Shown here: positions 55,846 through 64,000 of the stretch, piece after piece | Layout of the letters: each line of letters starts with the position of its first letter | Numbering within the stretch: the first letter of the stretch is position 1 | Assembly: GCA_015680685.1 (NCBI GenBank) | Contig: MNCI01035818.1 | Coordinates: forward strand, 270,247 to 334,246 | Origin: Gnetum montanum | Lineage: Eukaryota > Streptophyta > Gnetopsida > Gnetales > Gnetaceae | Direction: 5' to 3' | DNA: 64,000 bases | Program-made: the position numbers and the translations under genes | The notes under the pieces: generated by a model | Told to the model about the DNA's origin: nothing | Databases searched by the model: none | What the model saw: the letters and a program-made list of their open reading frames with translations, nothing else

Positions 55846-58444
55846 GGGTGTTGGATTGAGGTACAAAAGCACTTATTTGGTATGCATTTATGCTTTATAT
55901 GTAATTTTAGTGTTTATGCATTTGAATTGTAATGTTATGTTGTGTGATGTTTGGATAATATTTTAGCATGTAAATGTGTAGAGTGTATGATATGGATCTT
56001 GTAGGTTCAAATGGATTTTTATTTGGAGCCCTTGTGTGTTTGTTATGCACCATTGAAGTGTAGGGCATTAGTTGTAAAGGAAAAACAATTTAGCTTATGA
56101 AAATAAAATGGTTTTAAATTTTTTAAAAACAACGTAAAGTTAAATTATGCACATGACATGTGGAAGGGAAAACAAGGAAGGCAACATTATTAAGTAGCTT
56201 ATAAGCATTATGCTTATGCATGATGTATAAACCAAAAAAAAATAACTTCACCACTTTTGTTATTTTCACTGCCATTTTATTCCATTTTCTCTCCCTTTGC
56301 ACCACCTCCTGCGTATAATGAATGTGGGTTTTGGATTTTCTCAAAATAGAAACCAATTTCCAATTTCTTTTCTTCCATTTTCCTTTGTTCTCTTCCATTT
56401 TTCCACTCATTTTCTAGAATTTTGGCATTGTGAATGACTTTTGCTTAGTCTAAACTTTGATGTGTGATTCCTATGATTGTATCTATGTAGGTGCAGAACT
56501 TGTTTGGAGCGAAATGGAGTTTTGCCAAATTTTTAAGGATTTTATGCTTGTTTCATACTTTATGCTGCAACAATTTTAATTTGTGGGTTATCTTTACCTT
56601 TCCCATGTATTTTTGTGTTGGATTAGTGTATATGATCATGTGATGTGGGCATGTGAGGCAAATAGTAGAAAGTTTTGCAAATTTTTCTAAAATCCTATGA
56701 TTTTTATTATGGATTATTTATTAATAAATATGCGATGTATGGGGTGATGAGGACTTATGGAATATAAGATGCGATGTTGATAAGACTAGCATGGTTGAAG
56801 TATTTATTTTATGGGCCTATTATTGCATAGGAGTTTTTGGGTAATCTAATAATTTTTAATTATAAATAAATATTATTATTTTATTAATTAAACTTTAAAC
56901 ACATGTAACTCTACTTCCAGAAGTCCAATCTAGGTGTTGTTGGGACCATCTTGAAAAGTACTTTCTAATCGTGGAATTGGTTTTCTCTTTGGGCATATAT
57001 CATTTTTGAGGTTACTATAGAGGTCATTTTTGTGGAATTATATGTAGTTTAAGAAAGATGGTTGTGGTGCAAAATTTTATTTTGTTAAGTCATGGCATTA
57101 CTTTCATAGAATGAATGTGATTGTTAGATGCAAATATATGTGGTCATGTTATGTTTGTTTTAGATGTGTTGTACTTGCAGCATGTGTTGGCTTAAGCTAG
57201 CCCAAACTTATACATGTTTTCGTAATGACACTTGTAGTACTCATTGGCGGGTGGTACTAGCATTAGGGTGTGGACTAGTTGGTGATGAGGAAACTTGAAG
57301 GTAGTTGTGGATTGATGCCCAATGTGATGCATTAGTAAGGCTCTTGTCTTAAGCATCATCCTAAGAGTGGGAGAGTGTAGATATGTTTGTCCCTACAACT
57401 AGTACATGGTATCGGTGTGTTCATACCTATAGCCAAACCTCCAGAAGGCTAATGGTTGTAGGCCGGACCTTAGTGCCAATTGGATAAATAAAAGACTAAT
57501 AACAAACCTAGAGGCAATGGCTATTTATGAGTACTCATGGCAATGTTTTACATGCTACACTGAGTGTGGATATGCTAGTGACCATATAGGTTGCATATGT
57601 GATAATATTATTTTGTGAGTCATAGTATTGATAATATATATCTTATGATTGATTTATAATTGTGTGATCCATGTGTTGGTTTATGGTATGGAGTGGGTAT
57701 GATGGCATGGGCATGATAGTGGAGATGATATGATAGGGTGCAACAAATATATGATTGATTATGTCGAACAATGGTTTTATCTATGATTATTGATAGCCAT
57801 CTATTCTCTTGATAATGATTATGCCAATGTTATGTGTGATATGATGTGTGTGCATGTGTTTCTTTAAGCATGTGCAAGATTAATAATTGATGCAGATTGT
57901 CTTGTATTCCATTCCTCTCCTCCAATGTAGCGCTTGTTGACCATCTAGTAGGGGAAGTGTAAAGGCTTCCCACTTAATTTTATACTAACTTTATTTAGTT
58001 ACAAGTGAAGGTTGTAGGAGTACATACGAGAACTGAGAGAGAGAGAGTAGAGGAGGGGAAAATATTCAAGGATTAGTTAATGTATTTTTCACATTAGTTA
58101 ATAGTAGTATAGACTATTTACATTTGTATGAAACTCTCTGTACTCTTATATATATGTGATGATAATGTATATGTGTTTTTGTATCTTATGAGTGTAGTGC
58201 AAATTTTTGGTTTATGTACAGAATGTAGTTTTATAAATTCAAATGTATGCTTAATCTTTAGTTTGGCATAGATTTTTGGGTAGTTTGACCTTTCATATTA
58301 TATCTATATATATATAGTGATTTATTCTTCACATATTTTTTTACACATCATTAGCTTTTAGTTTATCATGCTTTCGTTGTGTTATTACTAGCGATCTTAG
58401 GCATCATCCTACCCTAGCTTGGTGTAATCAGGTGAGGTGTTACA
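55846..58444 (+). mobile_element. 2.6-kb LTR-like insertion in the gag of element H
   Basis: Separates LKFDEVVGQLITK (minus, about 58500) from HLSNTATKALVIKG (about 55830), which are adjacent in copia gag. It has no coding potential on either strand. The right end reads TAATCAGGTGAGGTGTTACA, like the end of Tekay/Del-type LTRs; the left end is near TGACAGGGGTGTTGG. A TATATATA run is at 58304-58316. I found no target duplication. A solo LTR of a long-LTR chromovirus is the best guess. Confidence 0.45.
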
Positions 58445-58811
58445 AGCACGTTCTTCAAAGTTATTTAGTTATCAGTTGTCCTACAACTTCATCAAATTTT
58501 AAATAGGTACTTGTATTGGTAATATTTTGAACAATATTTTCCCATAAATCATGAAGCTGTTGTAATAAGGTAAGCTCTTTTCTTTCAAACTTACAACAAG
58601 CTTAAATTAAGCTTTCACAAGAGGAAGAGATTGCAACTTCGAGTATGCTTTACACAACCTTTGAAGATGTGATGATAAGACCACACAAGCATTCACTTAT
58701 ATAATGGTTATAATGTCATTCTTTAGGTAAAAGCTAAATTATGAAGTTATAATTCATAATTAATCATGGCCAAATTGGGTGTCTTCAGTTACATATTCAT
58801 TTGACATGACA
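58445..58811 (-). mobile_element. gag remnant and partial 5' LTR of copia element H
   Basis: Minus strand 58811-58570 matches the U3/R part of the 3' LTR. Then, without primer site or gag start, gag sequence LHDLWENIVQNITNTS, LKFDEVVGQLITK follows (58560-58450). A deletion of U5 plus the gag N-terminus is the simplest explanation. Confidence 0.65.
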
Positions 58812-59803
58812 GGGCATGAACCTCGTTCAAAAACTTCCACATTTCACTCTAAACCTTGGATGAAGGAACTATAGATCTGCCCCGTTACATCTGAAAATAC
58901 CTTCGGAATACACGTAGAGGTAGGAGAGGAAACTGGATCTGCGACCATAAGATATTGTCAAGACCGAAGATTTGTTTTTTGGGCGAAATTTAAATGAGAG
59001 GCTCCTGTGACTCTGGTCGGGGCATCGCTAAGGCGCTACCATGTGATTGGTCGTCTGTGGCCGTGTTTTTGAGCATAGAATCTGCCGCCTGCTTGTGCTT
59101 TTTCTTAGCCTTTTGTCGTTTCACGTTTGGCAACATTTTTAATTTGGATGGAACAAGTTGTAGTGAAGTTTTGCCACGATGCAGCTGCGAAAAAGATGTA
59201 TTCGATGTGAGAATGTGTGGGATTTTTAGGGTTGCATGCTCCAAGCATATTGCCCAGATCTAGATTTTCTAATTGTTCCGCACCACATCTGCTCTACTCG
59301 CTCGGAATTTTGGAAAAATTACATCCAAAAAATACGATCCAGAGAGTTTTATAGATCTAAATCAATCTAGGGTGGTGGTTGGGCATCTTTGTGTTGCCGC
59401 TGTGAAGAGGCTATGCCTGTTTCGTGGGTAGGTGAGTTGCAATGGCAGATTCGTCAGGTTCTGCTCTCCCTCAAATTGATTTTCTTTTACCTATCATATT
59501 TTTGAAGCAGTTTCCAATGATTTCGCAAAGCTTTCTTCTAACCTAGAGCACTCAGGTTTCTCATGCATGACACTACACTCAAAATTTCATTTTGGTGGAA
59601 CCTATGCATCAAAAGAATCTGATTCGTGCAAGCGAGGAATCAGATTCGTGATTCTGAACGTGTTTGGGTAAATGTGCCTATTCGTAGCCAGAGACGTGAT
59701 AGAGAGAATTTAAATATATTAGTTTTTTTTAAATTAAATCCTATATATCATAAAAATACATTGTAAAACATAGAACAAGTACAATGTAAATCCAAAACAT
59801 CAC

Positions 59804-59945
59804 CATGAAATTGACGCAAGAAAATTGCAAAGGTATGGAGGGCACAGAATCTATTTCCTTACTCATGAGCCAAACATGAAATTGACGCAAGAAAATTGCA
59901 AAGGTATGGAGGGCACAGAATCCATTTCCTTACTCATGAGTCAAA
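59804..59945. repeat. 71-bp tandem duplication
   Basis: Two copies, 59804-59874 and 59875-59945, starting CATGAAATTGACGCAAG. They differ only at two positions (CTATTT/CCATTT and GAGCC/GAGTC), so the duplication is recent relative to the surrounding transposons. Confidence 0.95.
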
Positions 59946-59966
59946 CATATAATTTCTGCAACAACC

Positions 59967-60018
59967 AAAAATGACAGCAATAAAATGAAATCAAAAATGA
60001 CAGCAATAAAATGAAATC
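59967..60018. repeat. 26-bp perfect tandem duplication
   Basis: AAAAATGACAGCAATAAAAT followed by GAAATC, repeated exactly (59967-59992, 59993-60018). Confidence 0.95.
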
Positions 60019-61020
60019 TTCTGTTACTCAATCCAATATTTCCAAAAATGAAATTAAGCCTCAAGCCTCAACCAAATTTATAACAAATCAGGTATGCTAA
60101 TACTTTTGTTCAACGACTACCTGCCAGTAGCACCATAGGACAACCTGTGAGTAGGGCCACGTTGAAAATGACCGTATTATAAGAATACACAACTTAGCTA
60201 AACTAGGCACAGCCCATCTCACCTATAATGATATAATGATCGAAAACCTTTCAGATGCTGGAAAATCGGCACTAGTCATGATGAAGGGGAAAGTAAAAAC
60301 AGAGCACCATGATCTTGCATATGGCCATTGTCCATGTGATGTGCTGGTGGGCTTCGTTACTTTATATAAGCAAACAGATTTTTAAAAAAGTTTAACAAGT
60401 ATCTATCCGTCATCATGTTCATGTCTCATGACCCATGACGATGACACTGTTTTGTTTTTTCTTCTTTAAGCAGAGATACGAGAGAAAGAGCAAAAACCAC
60501 CAATGAACAATAAACACGCGAGAATGTGTGAGTTATGGCGGAACCTTTGACGCTCCCAAAGCCAGGCGAATCCATGCAAATGCAATGTTTTCTGCACACG
60601 CCCAGTCCAAAACTTTCAGTATGACCCATACTTGCACCTTTGGCCATCGGTTACTATAGTAGCCCTTTCGTGATTTCCGTGTGTTTGTTTATTTATTCGT
60701 ACTCCCTAATCTTGATTGCTTGCTTGCCACTTAACAATGAAATGAAATTTTTGGTATGATTCAGAACAGGAGAAGATATGTAAGATTTTAATGCAAAATG
60801 CACACATCGCAAGAAGTAAAAAGGCAATAACAATACGAGGCAAGGCAAGGCGACCATATCAATGTATATTTTCAAATCCAGACAAAATTTCATTGGAAAT
60901 TATGAAATACATACCCACTGCGAATTTAATATGCTTTTGTACACGCTCCCGAATCCGACGCGAACAGTTTGTCAAAATTTATAGGGAATTGCGACTCTCC
61001 GGCGCATAGGGTGGAACTAT

Positions 61021-61824
61021 CCAATGCCTCTCAAGTCGAGAAGGCTCTCTTTCTCAAACTTTTTCCAACATGAAATGCAACCCTAATAGCACGTGTCTAG
61101 AGATTTGACTTTAATGTCAATGACCCAACTTTTAATATAATTCCCTCTTATGTGGAATTGCCCAATCTTCCACTTATCTTCTCATCTGTTGAGTCCTATT
61201 ATTTTCAATCATTGTACAGTGATCAATGAAACTCAAATTCGCCATTATTATATTGAATTGGATATAGCTCTTTAGAAGACCTCATTAACCCTTGCTACTA
61301 GTGCAAAACTCTTCACCCAAAAAGTGGACTATTTTTACCTTCCAAACTCATGTAGCTATTTTCATAGGGTCGAGCATCATATTTCGGCGTGTCCCATCTT
61401 AGCCAGCAAAAAAACCACTTGTAGCATTTCAGAACACCCATCCCCTAGTCACACCATCATGCCCATCTTTAGTATCCTTTAAATTCGAATCTCCTTCTCC
61501 AACAACTCCACAATCCTCCTCTCAGTCTAGCCCCTCCAAGCTACAGAAACAACAATCAGATACTCACACCTCAACCCATGTCATCCCCTCAAAGGTAGTT
61601 AAGGACTTAGTTTCGGTGGACGAATTCATGGTGAGCAGTGGAAGGAAATGAATTAAAGCTTCTTTTAGTTCTACTCCTCCCTCCAGCTCCTCTTCATTGA
61701 ACACTTCCATGGCCACTGTCTCCACCAATAACTCATTTGCCCTCCTATCAGGAACAATGGAAGTTGATACTTTGACTTCCAAACCTTCTGTTGACCTCTC
61801 ATCCAAATTGCCTCGTGTTTTCCC
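61021..61824 (+). mobile_element. 5' part of the L1-type LINE (decayed ORF1 region)
   Basis: Directly upstream of ORF2. Plus-strand frames are Ser/Pro/Thr-rich and broken; no RRM or zinc knuckle is readable. Assignment to the LINE is by position only. The 5' boundary is not visible and the first part may belong to the preceding region. Confidence 0.4.
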
Positions 61825-64000
61825 ATGAACCTCCTTACATGGAACATTCAAGGCCTTACTGGTAGGCTTCGACAGAAATGAGCAGGTAACTTTAATTCTA
61901 GTCTTAATATGGCCTTTGATTTCATTCTCCTTCAAGAAATTAAGGTTTCAGCCAATCTTTTATCCTTTTCCACCCATTGGTTTCTTCCTCACTCCTTAAT
62001 CCTAACAATGTCCCATGCGAGTGGGAAAGGAGGCACAACCATTCTTCTCTTATCCTATTGGAAAACTAAAATCCTTCAAAGTGGTTTCAATTCTAGCCAT
62101 AGAGTTTCTTGGGCCACCTTCTCCTCCTTCCATGGCCCTTTTGGCATTTGCTTGATATATGCCCCAAATGACTCCACAGAACATGCTCTCGTTTGGCAAG
62201 AATTTGCAAATTCTCTTCCCCTAGTTCCTTGGATATTCAAAGGAAATTTTAATATGGTCGAATTCCCTCATGATAAGCTCGGAGGGGTGTTTTTTCAACT
62301 ATCCAATCTCGAGTATCAAACCTAGTCTACCTTTAAGAAAAGGTTTTACCTTTCTGATGGGGCGAACACCTTTGCGGGCGTTCCCCTCCATAGATTTACT
62401 TGGAACAATCTCCTTCTTGGGCAGGCTCACATCTACAGTAGGTTAGATAGGTTCTATTCCTCCACCCTTTCCTTCTGGCAAGCCTTCTCCACTACTATGA
62501 TTCATCACCATGCCACCTTATTAGACCATCTTCCTATCTCCATATCTATCAAGATTCACGACAACCCTCACTGACAAAAATTCCATCTTTTCTGATTACA
62601 CAACAACTATTTTTCTTCCCCTGTTGCACAACTTCTTCTATCCAACCTTTGGAATGCCGAACCTAGGCCCCTAAATCAAGTGGGCTAGATTAACTGGTGG
62701 CATTGTGCTTCATGTCGAGTGCGTAACTTTGCTCGTTCGTATGGTAAGGCAGTGGTTACTCGAGCCAAACAAGAATACAATAAAATTCACCTCACTATTG
62801 AACATCTCACTAATAGACTAGCTCAAGATCCCTTCAACACTCTAGTTCACAAGGAGCTAGCTAGAGCACGAGTAGCCTTTCAACATTAGGATGTGTACCG
62901 AGCACAAAGTGCCTTAACTAAAAGTTAGCTCACTTGGTTAAATATTCAAGATGAACCCTATAAGGAATTTTTCAAGTACCTCAACACTGCTTCCCCTTCG
63001 CATTCTATTGACAAAATTTCTAGTGATGGTACCACCATTACTGACCACAACAATATCCTCTCTTTTCTCAAGAACAACTATGAAACCCTTTTTGCAACTA
63101 CCCCAATGGACATCTCTTCATTCAAGTCTACCACCCCCAATTATCCTCGCCTTATCAACTCCACTATGCTGCAAAGTCTTGATGCAGATATCACTCTGGT
63201 GGAGCTACAGGTGGCCTGTTCCAAGTTAAGTCAGGGAAAGACTCCTAATTATAATGGTTTCCCCATGGAATTTTTTCAAAATTATTGCGATTTGGTGGAA
63301 AATGATCTTCTGCAAGTCATTAATGAGGCTATCTTCACTAGTCCCCTTGGGCCCAATCTAAATCAAGGGGTAATTCATCTCCTCCCCAAGTTTGGGGATC
63401 TTATCGATATCTCCAATTGGCATCCCATAACTCTTCTCAATGTAGTATATAAAATTTGGGCTAAGTGCCTAGCCCTACAGCTGAAAAAAATTCTTGGCCA
63501 GATCATATCTCCTCAACAAATAGGATTTGTTCCTGGTAGATATATCTTAGACAATGTGGTTATGGCATGGGAAGTTCTCAAGTGGGCCAAGGATGTTGGT
63601 CAAGATATTCTCCTAGTGAAACTTGATTACGCCAAGGCATATGACAACATAAAGTGGGATTTTATCTTGCAAACCATGACCAAACTTAGTTTTGGACCTA
63701 AGTTCCTGCATACGGTGAAATGCTTATTCTCAGATGCTACCGTAAGAGTAGCCACTACCTTTGGCATTACCTCTTCCTTTCCAATACATAGGTCAATGTG
63801 GCAAGGTTGTCCTCTTGCCCCCTATCTCTTTATCATCGTCGTAGACTTTTTTTGTCATCAGATTAACTTGGACATTCAAAAAAAAGTTCTCACTAGGATC
63901 TTCCTTTCTTCCTCTCAACAACAGCTTCTCAATATGTACTTTGCTAATGACTTTTTTTTTCTAGTTCAAAACACAACCGCCAATTTGCACCACCTCTTAT
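61825..64000 (+). pseudogene. L1-type LINE ORF2 (endonuclease plus reverse transcriptase), cut by right edge
   Basis: Starts ATG at 61825: MNLLTWNIQGLTGRLRQ, the usual opening of plant L1 endonuclease. EN motifs: FILLQEIK (about 61925), LIYAPND (about 62150), FKGNFNMVEFPHDKLGG (about 62240; GDFN has become GNFN), SRLDRFY (about 62440) and LDHLPISI (about 62525). RT: LSQGKTPNYNGFPMEFFQNY (about 63220), HLLPKFGDLIDISNWHPITL (about 63380), QIGFVPGRYILDNV (about 63520), LLVKLDYAKAYDNIKWDFI (about 63610), MWQGCPLAPYLFIIVVDFF (about 63797) and the active site MYFANDFFFLVQN (about 63930; ADD has become AND). Only scattered stops (for example 61879, 62323, 62572, 62887, 62926), so it is younger than most units here. 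RNase H and 3' end lie outside. Confidence 0.9.

Larger units (their letters stand above)
46307..58811 (-). mobile_element. Ty1/copia element H, interrupted twice
   Basis: Minus-strand copia element. 3' LTR 46307-46859; short 3' internal part to 47054; then, beyond the nested element G, RNase H/RT/IN/gag pieces 53773-55845; a second insertion 55846-58444; gag remnant 58445-58565; partial 5' LTR to 58811. The LTR pieces match each other (46608-46859 with 58570-58811; for example AAGAGGAAGAGATTGCAACTTC in both, plus strand) and share TATATAAG (complement of about 46730-46737 and 58697-58704). The primer binding site and gag N-terminus are deleted. Confidence 0.75.
58812..61020. other. GC-richer stretch without recognised transposon
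   Basis: Base composition is visibly richer in CG dinucleotides than the rest of the window (for example GCGCTACC, GCCGCCTGC, CGCTCGGAA), as in DNA that escaped long methylation decay. Small frames exist: 58990-59244 minus (84 codons, no ATG at its start, basic KRQKAKKKHKQ), 60426-60647 minus (73 codons from ATG, one hydrophobic segment YCSLVVFALSLVSLL) and 60791-61009 plus. None is recognised, and none has supporting neighbours. A TTATATAAGC TATA-like site is at 60363-60372. This may be the flank of a host gene or a decayed one. Confidence 0.5.

Noticed and set aside
58990-59244. Host gene exon on the minus strand
   Set aside because: The frame begins at TTG with a stop just upstream; no ATG and no recognised domain.
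60363-60372. TATA box of a host promoter
   Set aside because: Isolated TATATAA-type word without a downstream gene.
60426-60647. Small membrane protein gene on the minus strand
   Set aside because: Has an ATG and one hydrophobic run, but no homology, promoter or neighbour support; chance ORF in CG-richer DNA is as likely.

Overview
The window looks like repeat-filled intergenic DNA from a seed plant with a large genome. The dense, old, nested LTR retrotransposons, plant LINE and copia relics, an endogenous pararetrovirus fragment and the virtual absence of host exons suggest a gymnosperm or a similarly bloated genome. This organism call is an inference; no host gene names it. Nearly all coding sequence is broken by stops and frameshifts, many of them C-to-T or G-to-A changes.

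The dominant component is one Ty3/gypsy family of the Ogre/Tat/Athila (OTA) group, present in six copies that I call A to F. Its LTRs start TGATGA and end TCATCA. Its primer binding site matches the 3' end of tRNA-Asp, as in Athila. Gag is followed by PR-RT-RNase H-IN, then a roughly 2.1 kb non-coding linker, then a roughly 940-codon extra ORF in sense orientation, a polypurine tract and the 3' LTR. Plus-strand copies are A (32444-46299, near complete) and B (about 22888-30088, lacking everything 5' of IN). Minus-strand copies are F (1-2677, youngest looking, cut by the window edge), E (2678-about 6125, interrupted by F), D (about 6126-13655, has gag and the extra ORF but no pol) and C (18295-about 22860, 5' truncated). 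C and B are fused head to head.

Other units are: a degenerate caulimovirid-like RT/RNase H block with a promoter-like palindrome (about 16340-18294, minus), into which C's LTR is inserted; a LINE RT relic (31369-31800); a tRNA-like SINE candidate (about 32250-32345); a Ty1/copia element H (46307-58811, minus) that contains a complete 6.7 kb chromovirus-type gypsy element G (47060-53767, flanked by CAACA) and a further 2.6 kb LTR-like insertion (about 55846-58444); a 2.2 kb GC-richer stretch without recognised repeats (58812-61020); and an L1-type LINE whose ORF2 runs off the right edge (61825-64000).

The most interesting signal is in the OTA family. In all five copies where it can be seen, the linker upstream of the extra ORF carries a second promoter-like module: a cluster of short palindromes followed by a TATA box. 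It resembles the module at the start of the LTR, and the palindrome type in the linker matches that of the same copy's LTR. Downstream, in the better-preserved copies, lie a GTAAG donor and a conserved GATTRCAG acceptor abutting the ATG. The architecture suggests that the extra ORF is expressed as its own spliced transcript. A second signal is a set of repeat units in F's LTR whose stem words differ between units but stay complementary within each unit.
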